NCBI GenBank assembly: GCA_030447925.1
Contig: JAUJNX010000001.1
Coordinates: forward strand, 1-64,000
Direction: 5' to 3'
DNA length: 64,000 bases
Source: Egibacteraceae bacterium
Lineage (GTDB): Bacteria > Actinomycetota > Nitriliruptoria > Euzebyales > Egibacteraceae
Shown here: in pieces, positions 51,982 to 60,185 of the stretch
How positions within the stretch are numbered: the stretch's first letter is position 1
How the letters are laid out: the number at the start of each line of letters is the position of its first letter
Program-made: the position numbers and the translations under genes
Notes under the pieces: model-generated
Databases searched by the model: none
What the model saw: the letters and a program-made list of their open reading frames with translations, nothing else
What the model was told of the DNA's origin: nothing

Positions 51982-52014
51982 CCTGATATTGCATCGCAGG
52001 AGCCTGATATGCAA
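51982..52014. promoter_or_regulatory. Direct/inverted repeats between alkA-like and marR genes
   Basis: CCTGATAT occurs twice, 21 bp apart (51982-51989 and 52003-52010), and TTGCAT/ATGCAA (51989-51994, 52009-52014) form an inverted pair. The second copy overlaps the marR ATG. The spacing of two helical turns suits a regulator binding site that controls both divergent genes. Confidence 0.5.
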
Positions 52015-52521
52015 GCAGCGGCCGGCCCGCGGACGGAGCCGGTGCCCGTGGGCGACCAGATCGGCTACCTGGTCAAGCGCCTCCAGACCGCCGTGCGGGC
52101 GGCGCTGGAGACCGGGCTGCGCGACCACGGCGTGGGCATGACCCAGTACGCGGCGCTCGCGGCGCTGGACGAGGAGCCGGGGCTGTCCGGCGCCGCGCTC
52201 GCGCGCCGCTGCTTCGTGACGCCCCAGACCATGCACCAGGTCCTGGCGGGCATGGCCGACGCCGGCCTGGTCGCCCGCGCCGACCGGGCGCCCTCGGGGC
52301 GCGCCCTGCCGACCCACCTGACCGACCGGGGGCGCGCGGCCCTGGCCGCGTGCCACGACGTCACCGCGCAGGTCCACGACCGGATGCTCGCCCCGCTGGC
52401 GCCCGGGGAGCGCGCCGCGCTGGGCGACCTGCTCCGCCGCTGCACGGGGGCGTTGGAGGGATCGGTTGTCCCGGCCCTTCTCAGAGAGCCGGGAAACCGA
52501 CCGGCGGGTGTTCTGGACTGA
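52009..52521 (+). CDS. MarR-family transcriptional regulator
   Basis: A 170-residue MarR protein. GYLVKRLQTAVRAALE is the first dimer helix; MTQYAALAALDEEPGLSGAALARRCFVTPQTMHQVLAGMADAGLVARA is the wHTH, and GRALPTHLTDRGRAALAACHD the wing. Divergent from the AlkA-type glycosylase, it probably controls that gene and itself through the CTGATAT repeats. Inducer unknown. The ATG at 52009 has AGGAG 5-9 bases upstream. Confidence 0.88.
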   Translation: MQAAAGPRTEPVPVGDQIGYLVKRLQTAVRAALETGLRDHGVGMTQYAALAALDEEPGLSGAALARRCFVTPQTMHQVLAGMADAGLVARADRAPSGRALPTHLTDRGRAALAACHDVTAQVHDRMLAPLAPGERAALGDLLRRCTGALEGSVVPALLREPGNRPAGVLD

Positions 52522-52608
52522 CACGCCGCTGTACGTCGGGGTCCTGGACCCACCGCGGTCGCGTCCGGCCCATGCCGGTAGAGCCACCCTTGCCCGACCC
52601 CGCCGGGG

Positions 52609-53382
52609 TTACGCCCGCGAGGCGCGACGCGACGACATCCGCAGTGGCAGGGTGTAGCCGTTCGGCAGCTCCAGGTCGTGGGCGGCGAGCAGCGCGTCAT
52701 CGCCCAGCACGTCACCGATCACCCCGTCCGCGACCACCACGCCGGCGTCCAGGACCACGGCCCGGTCGCAGCGCTCCGCCGCGTAGGGCAGGTCATGGGT
52801 CACCAGCAGGAGGGTGAGGTCCAGGCGGTCCAGCAGCTCGCCCAGCTCACGCCGCCCGCGCGGGTCCAGGTTGGCCGACGGCTCGTCCAGGACCAGGACC
52901 TCCGGGCGCATGCTCAGCACCGCGGCGATGGCCGCGCGCCGGCGCTGGCCGTAGGAGAGGTGGTGGGGCGGGCGGTCGCGGACCGCCTCCAGCCCCACGG
53001 TGGCCAGCGCCTCGTCGACCCGGCGGGCGACCTCGTGGGGGGCCAGACCCAGGTTGACCGGCCCGAACGCCACGTCCTCGGCGACGGTGGGCAGGAAGAG
53101 CATGTCGTCGGGGTCCTGGAAGACCAGCCCGACGCGCCGGCGCACCTCGGTGAGGTCGCGCCCGGCGACGTCGATGCCGCCGACGCGGACCGTGCCCTGC
53201 TGGGGCTGGAGGATGCCGTTGAGGTGCAGGCACAGCGTCGACTTGCCCGCGCCGTTGGGACCGAGCACCGCGACGCGCTCGCCGCGGGCGGCGGCCAGCG
53301 CCAGGCCGGCCAGCGCCGGCGGGTCGGCGGCGGCGGACCCGGGGTGGGCGAAGTGGACGTCGCGCAGCTCGACCGCGGGGAC
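52609..53382 (-). CDS. ECF transporter ATP-binding subunit (CbiO/NikO type)
   Basis: An ABC ATPase of ~258 residues. Walker A is VLGPNGAGKSTLCL, the Q-loop VFQDPDDML, signature LSYGQRRR, Walker B VLVLDEPSANLDP, and the H-loop LVTHDLPYAA. With the membrane genes upstream it drives Ni/Co import. It has no ATG or GTG at the expected start: the frame joins the upstream T-subunit frame near 53382, where a GTGA-type overlap would be expected. A small deletion there would explain the loss. Reading the frame as one, it could also be a T-A fusion. Confidence 0.85.
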   Translation of the reverse strand, partial: VPAVELRDVHFAHPGSAAADPPALAGLALAAARGERVAVLGPNGAGKSTLCLHLNGILQPQQGTVRVGGIDVAGRDLTEVRRRVGLVFQDPDDMLFLPTVAEDVAFGPVNLGLAPHEVARRVDEALATVGLEAVRDRPPHHLSYGQRRRAAIAAVLSMRPEVLVLDEPSANLDPRGRRELGELLDRLDLTLLLVTHDLPYAAERCDRAVVLDAGVVVADGVIGDVLGDDALLAAHDLELPNGYTLPLRMSSRRASRA

Positions 53383-54119
53383 GCCGGGCGCGCGAGCGCG
53401 ACGCGGACGGCGGCCCCGGCCGCCGCGGCCGCCGCGGCGAAGGCGCGGCCGGCGCGGCGCAGCACCGCGGCGGGGTGCGCGGCGGCGGGCACCCCGCCCG
53501 CGTAGCCGCGGCTGACCATGGCCAGGTGGACGCGCTCGCCGCGCTCCAGGGAGCGCAGGAACAGCGCGCCGATGGTCGCCCCCGTCGCGACCCGCGCCTG
53601 CCAGACGGTGCGGGGCCGGTAGGCGCGGGCCTCGCGGGCGATGCGCATGCGCCGGACCTCGTCGCCGATCACGCGCAGGTAGCGCCACAGCAGCGCGACG
53701 ATGGTCACCAGCAGCCGCGGGGCGCGCAGCCGCTCGAACCCGCGCAGCAGCAGCGGGACCGGGGTGGTGGAGCTGAGCACCACGACCGCGAGGAGGCTGG
53801 TGGTGATGCGCGCCGCCAGGGTCGCACCCGCCACCCAGCCCTGGACCAGGACGAGCAGCGCGGCGGCCAGCAGGAACGGGACCTCGATCGCCAGGCGCCG
53901 GGCCACGTAGCCGGCCGGCAGCCGGCTGGCGACGGCGAGTGCCGCGAGCAGCGCCAGGTACGCCCCGTACGCCGCCCACGATCCCGGCGGGGTGGTCACC
54001 ACCACGAGCACGGTGCCGAGCAGGACGACGATCTTGACCCGCGGGTCCAGCCGGTGGATCGGCGTGTCCAGTGCGGCGACGTGCTCGATGCTCTGCTGGC
54101 CGTGGCCGCGCCCGCTCAC
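53383..54119 (-). CDS. ECF transporter T subunit (CbiQ/NikQ type), no stop in frame
   Basis: A ~245-residue membrane protein with 5-6 helices. IHRLDPRVKIVVLLGTVLVVVTTP is the family start; RLRAPRLLVTIVALLWRYLRVIGDEVRRMRIAREAR contains the A-R-G/A-R-E-A-R coupling motifs that bind the ATPase; ERGERVHLAMVSRGY follows. No stop codon occurs before it enters the ATP-binding gene in a different phase. It couples the S-components to CbiO. The GTG/ATG at 54119 is accepted as start. It is third in the cluster. Confidence 0.85.
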
Positions 54120-54132
54120 CCCCGCACCGCGG

Positions 54133-54462
54133 TCACGGGGCGGAGGGCGCCCGGCCGCCGCCGCCGGGACGGCCGCGGCGGACCAGCGCGACGACCCCGG
54201 CCGCCAGCCCGAAGCTCAGGAGCACGCCGAGGAAGCCCGACAGCGGGGTGATCGCGTAGTCCGGCAGCGGGGCCCCGGTGAACACCGGGTCGCCGGCCGC
54301 CTCCGCCAGGCACGCGTCGGGGTCGGCGGCGTCCGCGCACTGGGTGCGCAGCACCGCGGACTCCAGCCCGTCGGGGTCCGGCGAAGCGAAGTTGGACAGC
54401 ACGACCCCCGCGACCAGCGCGACGGCCAGCCCGGCGAGGGTGAAGGTGAGTCCCCGGTTCAC
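54133..54462 (-). CDS. PDGLE-domain protein (CbiN/NikN-like subunit)
   Basis: A 109-residue protein with two hydrophobic helices (LTFTLAGLAVALVAGVVLSNF and ITPLSGFLGVLLSFGLAAGVVALV) and the diagnostic SPDPDGLESAV motif between them. PDGLE proteins replace CbiN/NikN in Ni or Co ECF transporters and are needed for substrate capture by the M subunit. The GTG start overlaps the CbiM stop as GTGA (54459-54462). Confidence 0.85.
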   Translation of the reverse strand: MNRGLTFTLAGLAVALVAGVVLSNFASPDPDGLESAVLRTQCADAADPDACLAEAAGDPVFTGAPLPDYAITPLSGFLGVLLSFGLAAGVVALVRRGRPGGGGRAPSAP

Positions 54463-55145
54463 GCCGTCACCGCCCGGCGGGTCGCGGTGCCGGCGTCGAG
54501 CAGGTCGCCGTTGGCCACCAGGTCCGGTCGCGCGGCGATCACCGCGGCCACCGCGGCGGTGGTGATGAGCGCCTCGCCGACGCCGATGAGGGCGTGCAGG
54601 CCGATCATGGCCGTGGCGACCGTGGCGACCTCGTCGGCCCCGAAGACCCCGCCGGCGGTGATGAGCAGGGTGCAGACCGCGCTGGCGATGACCACGGTCG
54701 CCCACGAGGTGACCGCGGTCGCGGCCAGGAAGCCCGACCGCCCGCGCGGCAGGACCGACGCCACGGCGCGGAACAGGTAGTGGCCGCCGATCCCGGCCAC
54801 CACGCCCATGAGCGTGACGTTGGCGCCGATCGCCGTGATCCCGCCGTCGGCGAACATGATCGCCTGGACCAGGAGCACGACGGCCAGGACCAGGCACGCC
54901 ATCCACGGCCCCAGCAGGACCGCCGCGAGTGCGCCCCCGATCAGGTGGCCGGAGGTGCCGAAGGCGATCGGGAAGTTGATCATCTGGACGGCGAAGACGA
55001 ACGCGGACGTCACCCCGACCACGGGGATCTGCCGGTCGGCGAGGGATTCGCGCCCCTCCCGCAGCGCGTAGGCGACCGCGCCGGCGGCCACCACACCGGT
55101 GCCGATCGCGGTCGGCACCGAGACGAACCCATCCGGTATGTGCAC
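54459..55145 (-). CDS. ECF transporter substrate-binding membrane subunit (CbiM/NikM)
   Basis: A 228-residue integral membrane protein. The N-terminus is MHIPDGFVS (GTG start at 55145), where the His-2 region binds the metal in CbiM/NikM; FAVQMINFPIAFGTSGHLIGG and ALGPWMACLVLA with a later H-A-L-I-G-V-G-E-A are the other family segments. It is the S component for Ni2+ or Co2+. A TTGCAA-N5-TTGCAG box upstream matches the actinobacterial Nur nickel box, so nickel is more likely than cobalt. First gene of the M-N-Q-O cluster. Confidence 0.92.
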   Translation of the reverse strand: MHIPDGFVSVPTAIGTGVVAAGAVAYALREGRESLADRQIPVVGVTSAFVFAVQMINFPIAFGTSGHLIGGALAAVLLGPWMACLVLAVVLLVQAIMFADGGITAIGANVTLMGVVAGIGGHYLFRAVASVLPRGRSGFLAATAVTSWATVVIASAVCTLLITAGGVFGADEVATVATAMIGLHALIGVGEALITTAAVAAVIAARPDLVANGDLLDAGTATRRAVTA

Positions 55146-55161
55146 GAATGCCCCCCTGCTG

Positions 55162-55178
55162 TTGCAACCGACTTGCAG
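55162..55178 (-). promoter_or_regulatory. Nur-type nickel box upstream of the ECF transporter
   Basis: TTGCAA-CCGAC-TTGCAG, i.e. two TTGCAA-like hexamers with a 5-base spacer, 17 bases upstream of the transporter's first start codon. This matches the Nur (Fur-family nickel regulator) consensus TTGCaa-N5-ttGCAA. A 10-bp perfect inverted repeat (CCCCCCTGCT 55151-55160 / AGCAGGGGGG 55191-55200) flanks it. No cobalamin riboswitch is visible in the ~60 bases available. Confidence 0.65.
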
Positions 55179-55217
55179 CAGCGTAACCGCAGCAGGGGGG
55201 CGCGCGCGCCCGGCGAG

Positions 55218-55994
55218 TCAGTCGGCGGGCATCTGCATGACCGTCAGCACCGCGCCCTGGGGATCGACCAGGACGGCGAAGCGGCCGAACGGCGAGTCGG
55301 TGGGCGGCACGCCGACCGTGGCGCCCAGCCCCGCCGCCCGCTCCGCCGCCGCGTCGGTGTCGGCGACCCCGAAGTACGGCATCCAGTGGGGGGCCGTGTC
55401 GCCGAACTCCTCGGTCATCTGCAGCGCGCCGCCCACGGCGCGGCCCTCGACCGAGAAGGTCTGGTACTCCGGACCGCCCTCGCCGGTGTCGACGGGGTCC
55501 CAGCCCCAGCCGAACAGGCCGGTGTAGAAGGGCATCGCCCCGGCCAGGTCGCGTGTGGTGAGCTCGTTCCACGAGATGGCGCCCGGCTCGTTCACCAGGG
55601 CCGCGCCCTCGTGGCCGCGGGCCTCCCAGGTGCCGAACGCGGCGCCCGCGGGGTCGGTGGACCAGGTCATGACGCCCTGGCCCGGGATCTCCATCGGCCC
55701 CTGCAGGAGCGTGCCCCCCAGCTCCGGGATGCGCTTGGCCACCGTGGCGGTGTCGTCGGTGGCGATGTAGGTCGTCCAGGCCGTCGGCACGCCCTCGCGC
55801 GCCGGCTGGCCCGCCATGCCCGCGGCCACGCGGCCGCGCAGCAGGAACATGGTGTAGTTGCCGTACTCGTCCGGGCCCACCTCGGCGTCCCACCCGAACA
55901 GGCCCGTGTAGAACTCCCGCGCCCCCGCCGGGTCGCTGGTCGCCAGGTCCACCCACGACGGTGTCCCCGGCGCGTAGCCGGTCATCTCGGCCAT
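55218..55994 (-). CDS. Two-domain VOC-superfamily protein
   Basis: A 258-residue protein with two VOC modules: SWVDLATSDPAGAREFYTGLFGWDAE (first) and SWNELTTRDLAGAMPFYTGLFGWGWD (second). Each ends with a D-P-A-G/Q-G-A strand (TDPAGAAFGTWEA; VDPQGAVLTVMQM). These duplicated VOC proteins are common in actinobacteria and uncharacterised. Substrates may be small oxidised or conjugated molecules. The ATG at 55994 has GGAGGGGATCCGC upstream. Confidence 0.88.
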   Translation of the reverse strand: MAEMTGYAPGTPSWVDLATSDPAGAREFYTGLFGWDAEVGPDEYGNYTMFLLRGRVAAGMAGQPAREGVPTAWTTYIATDDTATVAKRIPELGGTLLQGPMEIPGQGVMTWSTDPAGAAFGTWEARGHEGAALVNEPGAISWNELTTRDLAGAMPFYTGLFGWGWDPVDTGEGGPEYQTFSVEGRAVGGALQMTEEFGDTAPHWMPYFGVADTDAAAERAAGLGATVGVPPTDSPFGRFAVLVDPQGAVLTVMQMPAD

Positions 55995-56027
55995 GCGGAT
56001 CCCCTCCTCGATCTCAGTGCGAGGAGC

Positions 56028-56672
56028 CTAGATCCGGGGTGTGACATCCACGTCGCGGAGGAGCTCCTCCAGCGAGGGCGGGTCGTCGCGGCGGGTCCCG
56101 TTGAGGAACAGCGTCGGCGTGCCCTGGACCCCCGCGGCGGTCCCGGACCGCACGTCCTCGCGCACCCGGGCCGCGTGGGTGCCCGCGTCCAGCTCGCGGC
56201 CCACCCGGTCGGCGTCCAGGCCCAGCTCCGCGGCGTAGCGCAGCAGGTCGGCGGGCTCCAGCGCCCGCTGCCGGGCGAACAGGACCCCGTGGTAGTCCCA
56301 GAACCGCCCCTGCGCGCCGGCGGCCTCGGCCGCCTCCGCGGCGCGCAGGGCGTGGGGATGGATCCGCGTCAGCGGGAAGTGGCGGTAGACGTAGCGCAGC
56401 CGGTCCGGGCGTAGGTCCAGCAGGGCGTCGATGTCGCGCTGCGCGCGGCGCGTGTACGGGCACTCGTGGTCGCCGTAGACGACCAGGGTCACGGGCGCGT
56501 CGTCGGGGCCGCGGCGGTGGTCGCGGTCCCCGACCGGCTGGCGCAGGTCCACGCCGTGCCCGCCATCGGACCGCGGGGGCGCGCCGCGCGCACCCGCCCG
56601 TGTGTCGGTGCCGCCGAGAGGCCCGCCCCCCGGCGGGGGCCGGTGGTCGCGGCCGTGCTCTGTCACGGGCAT
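56028..56672 (-). CDS. DsbA-family thioredoxin-like protein, single-Cys active site
   Basis: A 214-residue DsbA-like protein. The thioredoxin-fold strand VTLVVYGDHECPYTRRAQ carries C-P-Y-T where DsbA has C-P-Y-C, so one active-site Cys is replaced by Thr. LRYVYRHFPL, the helical insertion, and the cis-Pro loop GTPTLFLNG are normal. It has a Gly/Arg-rich N-terminal tail of ~60 residues and no signal peptide, so it is probably cytoplasmic, as an oxidoreductase or glutathione/mycothiol-dependent isomerase. The ATG at 56672 follows AGGAGG. Downstream of the MarR gene on the same strand (54-base gap). Confidence 0.85.
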   Translation of the reverse strand: MPVTEHGRDHRPPPGGGPLGGTDTRAGARGAPPRSDGGHGVDLRQPVGDRDHRRGPDDAPVTLVVYGDHECPYTRRAQRDIDALLDLRPDRLRYVYRHFPLTRIHPHALRAAEAAEAAGAQGRFWDYHGVLFARQRALEPADLLRYAAELGLDADRVGRELDAGTHAARVREDVRSGTAAGVQGTPTLFLNGTRRDDPPSLEELLRDVDVTPRI

Positions 56673-56726
56673 GGCGGGACCCCTCCTTGCCGTTCGCCCG
56701 GCGTCGGCACCTCAGCCTAGTGCCGG

Positions 56727-57237
56727 TCAGGCGTCCGTGAGGGCACGCCACACCTCGCCCAGCACCGCGACCTGCTCCGGGGTCAGGCGGTCCAGGAAGC
56801 GGGTGCGCAGCTCGTCCCGGTAGGTGGCGCACGCGCCCGCGAGCCAGCAGGAAGCGGGTGCGCAGCTCGTCCCGGTAGGTGGCGCACGCGCCCGCGAGCC
56901 AGTCGCGGCCGGGGTCGGTGAGGCGGGCGTAGGTGATGCGGCCGTCCTCGGGGCAGCCGTCGCGGGCCAGCAGCCCGGCGTGCTGCAGCTGGTCCACGAC
57001 GCGCGAGATGCGGCTGGGGCTCAGCCCGACGCGGGCCGCCAGCTCGGTCATCGGCAGGCGCCCGCCCGCGGCGGCGAGCTGGGACACGACGTCGTGGTGG
57101 GTCAGCGACCAGCCGCACTCACCCTGGAGGCGCTGGTCCAGCGCCCGGGCGACGCTCATGTGGGCGCGGACCAGCCCCGACCAGGCCTGCTCCTCCGCCG
57201 CCGTGCAGGGAGCGACCGGCGCCTGCGCACGCACCAT
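56727..57237 (-). pseudogene. MarR-family regulator, frameshifted by a 55-bp tandem duplication
   Basis: The protein is normal from MVRAQAPVAPC through the wHTH (LTHHDVVSQLAAAGGRLPMTELAARVGLSPSRISRVVDQLQHAGLL) and the wing (DGRITYARLTDPGRDWLAG). Then a perfect 55-bp direct duplication (56793-56847 = 56848-56902) throws the frame. Without one copy the tail is TYRDELRTRFLDRLTPEQVAVLGEVWRAL to the stop at 56727, a typical MarR end. As 55 is not a multiple of 3 the current reading is altered after ~120 residues. It is likely the regulator of the DsbA-like gene. Confidence 0.75.
56793..56902. repeat. Perfect 55-bp tandem duplication
   Basis: 56793-56847 and 56848-56902 are identical. It lies wholly inside the MarR gene. 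A fresh slippage or unequal-crossover event would look like this, as would an assembly error, since the copies have not diverged at all. Confidence 0.9.
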
Positions 57238-57527
57238 GGCCATCACCTCTCCGGCCGAGTCTCGCACACACCCCTTGCCCCCGCACAGATCCCGGAGGGG
57301 CATGCCCGCCCGCGCCGCCGCCGCCGCACCCTGGGGGCATGACCCTCCCCGGACGCCCTGGATCGACCGGGTGTACAGGCTGCGAGGTGAACGGACGCAT
57401 CGTGATCTCGGGATGACGGAAGAGGGTCATCGGCGCACGAGATGTGAACATTCTTCCTATGGGCGGCGTAGTGGGGGGTGCCCTGGCACAGGCTGTCGGG
57501 AGCGGTCCGGCGGCGCGAGGAAGGGCG

Positions 57528-58679
57528 ATGGCGGAGGAGGAGGGCTCGTACGGCGCGCTGGAGCGCCACGTCCGCGCCGCCCGCGACGGCCTGGCGGGCG
57601 CCGAGGACGCCCTCGCCGGCAACGACGGCGAGGCCCTGGAGGCCAGCCTCGCCGCCGCCCGCCACGAGCTCCAGCAGGCCGAGTCGTCGCTCCCGCGCAC
57701 CCGGCACGAGGACGTCGACACCCTGGTGGAGCTGGACCGCACCGCGGAGCGCGCCCGCCCCGTCGACCCGGCGGTCGTGGAGTCGCTGCGCGAGCTGACC
57801 CTCGCCTGGGCCCGCGAGTACGCGACCAGCCGCCCGCCCCAGCTCCTGGAGCTGGTTCGCGCGCACGTCGACCGCACCGCCGCCGGCCTGGACCGGCCCC
57901 TGCCCCCGTCGGTCCGCACCCACCTGGCCGCGGTGGCCAGCGAGACGGCGAGCCTGGCCGGCTGGATCCTGCACAGCGCCGGCCGGCCGGGTGAGGCGCA
58001 GGCCCACTTCGTCCTGGCCGCCACCGTCGCCCGCGACGTGGGCGACCGGACCCGCCACGCCCTGGCGCTCGGGTCGCTGGCCGGGCTGTTCTCGACCCTG
58101 ACGCGCGGCACCGCGGGGGGCTCGCCCCCCGCCCTGCGGCTCCTGCACCGCGCCGGGGACCTGGTCGGACCCGACGCGCCGCCGGTCGCGCGCAGCTGGC
58201 TGGCGGCCCGGCTGGCCGAGGAGCACGCGGCGCTGGGCGACGCCCCGGGCTTCGGGGCCGCGGCGGCGCGCGCGCGGGCGGCCGCCCAGGACCCGGTCCG
58301 CGCCGAGTCCGGTGTCTACTCGACCGACGGGGTGCTGTCGATGTGGGGCCCCGGGCGGCCGGGCCTGGCCCTGTCCGAGCAGCTCGGCGCCGGGCTGCTC
58401 GGCGACCAGCGCGCCATGGGCGGCCTGGACGCACTGCTGGGGACCGTGGCGGCGCCGGTGGACCGCACGCTGGTCCTCGGCGACGCGGCGACGGTCGCCC
58501 TCGCGCACCGGCAGCACGACCGGGCAGCGGACCGGGCGGCGGACCTGTTCGACCTCGCCGTCGACCACGGCCTGTTCGGCCGCCTGGACCGGGTGCGCGG
58601 CCTGCGCGCCCGGCTCCCCGACCGCGCCCCCGGCGTCGTCGCCCTGGACGAGCGCCTGCGCGGGCGGCTCACGGGCTGA
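57528..58679 (+). CDS. TPR-like helical protein of unknown function
   Basis: A 383-residue, almost fully helical protein. The ATG at 57528 follows GAGGAAGGG. The first ~100 residues are coiled-coil-like (YGALERHVRAARDGLAGAEDALAGNDGEALEASLAAARHELQQAE pattern); the rest resembles TPR repeats (WILHSAGRPGEAQAHFVLAATVARDVGDRTRHALALGSLAGLFS; WLAARLAEEHAALGDAPGF; LFDLAVDHGLFGRLDRVRGL). This is the sensing half seen in XRE-TPR regulators, but there is no HTH. It may be a truncated or standalone relative of that type. Function cannot be given. Confidence 0.55.
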   Translation: MAEEEGSYGALERHVRAARDGLAGAEDALAGNDGEALEASLAAARHELQQAESSLPRTRHEDVDTLVELDRTAERARPVDPAVVESLRELTLAWAREYATSRPPQLLELVRAHVDRTAAGLDRPLPPSVRTHLAAVASETASLAGWILHSAGRPGEAQAHFVLAATVARDVGDRTRHALALGSLAGLFSTLTRGTAGGSPPALRLLHRAGDLVGPDAPPVARSWLAARLAEEHAALGDAPGFGAAAARARAAAQDPVRAESGVYSTDGVLSMWGPGRPGLALSEQLGAGLLGDQRAMGGLDALLGTVAAPVDRTLVLGDAATVALAHRQHDRAADRAADLFDLAVDHGLFGRLDRVRGLRARLPDRAPGVVALDERLRGRLTG

Positions 58680-58749
58680 TCCGCGCAGGTGGCGGCCGGG
58701 CGGGCTATGGTCCCCGACCCGGGATCACGCCCGGGGACACGGGGGACCA

Positions 58750-59664
58750 GTGCTGGAGGTCGAGCTCCGCGGCGCCCGGTCGCTGGTGTTCGACGACGGG
58801 ACGCCGGTGCGGGCCGCGTCGGCGATCGCCCCGCTGGGCGACGGCTGGCTGGTGGCCCAGGACGACGCGACCTCCGCGGCGTGGGTGCGGGGCGCGTCGG
58901 TGGCGCCGGTGCGGGTGCTGCCCGCCGTCGAGGGGCTCGACCTGTTCAGCGAGGCCGAGGGCACCAAGCTGCTGAAGCCGGACCTGGAGGCGGCGTGCGC
59001 CGTCGTCGTGGATGGGGAGCCCGCCGTCCTGCTGCTGGGGTCGGGATCCACCCCGGCGCGGATGCACGGGGTGCTCGTCCGGCTGGAGGGCGGGGCGCCC
59101 GTGGTCGTCGCCGCGGACCTCACGCCGCTGTACGAGCGGGTCGCCGCGGTGCTGGGGACCGGCCAGCTGAACCTGGAGGGCGCCTGCCGCGTCGGGGACC
59201 GGCTGCGCTGGTTCGCCCGCGGCAACCTGCGCGCCGGCGTCCCGTCCGCCAGCGTCGACGTGGACCTGGCGGCGCTGGTCGCCGCGATCGCCGGTGCGCC
59301 CGTCGAGGTCGCGGTCGACCGGCCGGTGACCTACGACCTCGGCGCGGTCCGCGGCGTCGGCCTGGCCCTGACCGACGCCGTCGCCCTCGACGACGGGCGC
59401 ATCCTGGCCAGCGCGGCGGCGGAGGACGCGCCGAACGCCGTCGACGACGGCGAGGTCGTGGGCACCGCGCTGGTGGTCGTCGACGGCGACGCGGTCACCG
59501 CCGTCGCCCCCCTGCCCGTCGCCGCCGACGGGACGGTGTGGAAGGTGGAGGGCCTGGCGGTGCGGTCGTCGCGGCCCGGCGGCCTGGACCTGCTGGCGGT
59601 GGTCGACGCCGACGACCCGGAGCTGCCCTCGGCCGAACTGTCACTGCACGCCCGCTGGCGCTGA
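58750..59664 (+). CDS. DUF6929-family protein (six-bladed beta-propeller-like)
   Basis: A 304-residue protein starting at GTG 58750 (VLEVELRGARSLVFDDGTPVRAASAIAPLGDGWLVAQDD). The GW-x-V-A-Q-D-D start, the repeated hydrophobic strands (AVVVDGEPAVLLLGSGS, VLVRLEGGAPVVVAADL, NLEGACRVGDRLRWFARGN), and the end LDLLAVVDADDPELPSAELSLHARW match the DUF6929 family. It has no signal peptide. Members look like small propellers that bind an unknown ligand or metal. It is close to the LURP gene and may share a transcript. Confidence 0.65.
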   Translation: MLEVELRGARSLVFDDGTPVRAASAIAPLGDGWLVAQDDATSAAWVRGASVAPVRVLPAVEGLDLFSEAEGTKLLKPDLEAACAVVVDGEPAVLLLGSGSTPARMHGVLVRLEGGAPVVVAADLTPLYERVAAVLGTGQLNLEGACRVGDRLRWFARGNLRAGVPSASVDVDLAALVAAIAGAPVEVAVDRPVTYDLGAVRGVGLALTDAVALDDGRILASAAAEDAPNAVDDGEVVGTALVVVDGDAVTAVAPLPVAADGTVWKVEGLAVRSSRPGGLDLLAVVDADDPELPSAELSLHARWR

Positions 59665-59681
59665 GTGGCAGGCTGCGGGCC

Positions 59682-60185
59682 ATGAGCCGCTATGTGATCC
59701 GCGAGCGCTTCCTGCAGATGGGCCAGGACGCCGACGTCACCGACGAGGCCGGCGTGCCGGTCCTCCAGGTCGACGGCAAGGTGTTCTCCCTGCGCGACCG
59801 GCTGGTCCTGCGCGACCCCGCGGGCCAGGAGGTCGCCGAGGTGCGGCGCAAGCTCGTCGCCCTGCGCCCCACCTACCAGATCGTGATCGGCGGGGAGGAG
59901 GCCGGCGAGGTCCGCAAGGCCTTCTTCACCCCGTTCGGCGACCGCTTCGCCATCGACATCCCGGGCCCGGAGGACCTGGAGATGGAGGGCAACCTGTTCG
60001 ACCACGAGTTCACGATCAGCCGCGGCGGCACGCCCGTCGCCACCGTCACCAAGCAGTGGCTGAGCATGCGCGACACCTACGGCGTGGACATCGCCCCCGG
60101 CGAGCACGACCTGCTGATCCTCGCCGCCGTCCTCGCCCTGGACCTCGCCGACGACCGCGAGGACCGCGCCCGCTCGACCCCCTGA
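59682..60185 (+). CDS. LURP-one-related (LOR/tubby-like) protein
   Basis: A 167-residue protein of the LURP-one/phospholipid scramblase-like fold. RYVIRERFLQMGQDADVTDEAGVPVLQVDGKVFSLRDRLVLRD is the family start; EVAEVRRKLVALRPTYQI, DHEFTISRGGTPVATVTKQWLSMRDTYGVDIAPGEHDLLILAAVLALD ends it. Bacterial LOR proteins are uncharacterised; the fold binds membranes or DNA in eukaryotes. It starts 17 bases after the DUF6929 stop. After the stop there is a 10-bp unit (ccccctgacc type) repeated three times. Confidence 0.85.
   Translation: MSRYVIRERFLQMGQDADVTDEAGVPVLQVDGKVFSLRDRLVLRDPAGQEVAEVRRKLVALRPTYQIVIGGEEAGEVRKAFFTPFGDRFAIDIPGPEDLEMEGNLFDHEFTISRGGTPVATVTKQWLSMRDTYGVDIAPGEHDLLILAAVLALDLADDREDRARSTP

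Noticed and set aside
55146..55217. Cobalamin riboswitch upstream of the CbiM/NikM gene
   Set aside because: Only about 70 bases separate it from the next gene, too short for a ~200-base riboswitch, and no B12-box is seen. The Nur box explains regulation better.
57339..57416. 25-codon ORF with a CxxC motif (MTLPGRPGSTGCTGCEVNGR...)
   Set aside because: No RBS, no known family, and it sits in a promoter-like region before the TPR gene. DUF397 was considered but the pattern does not match.
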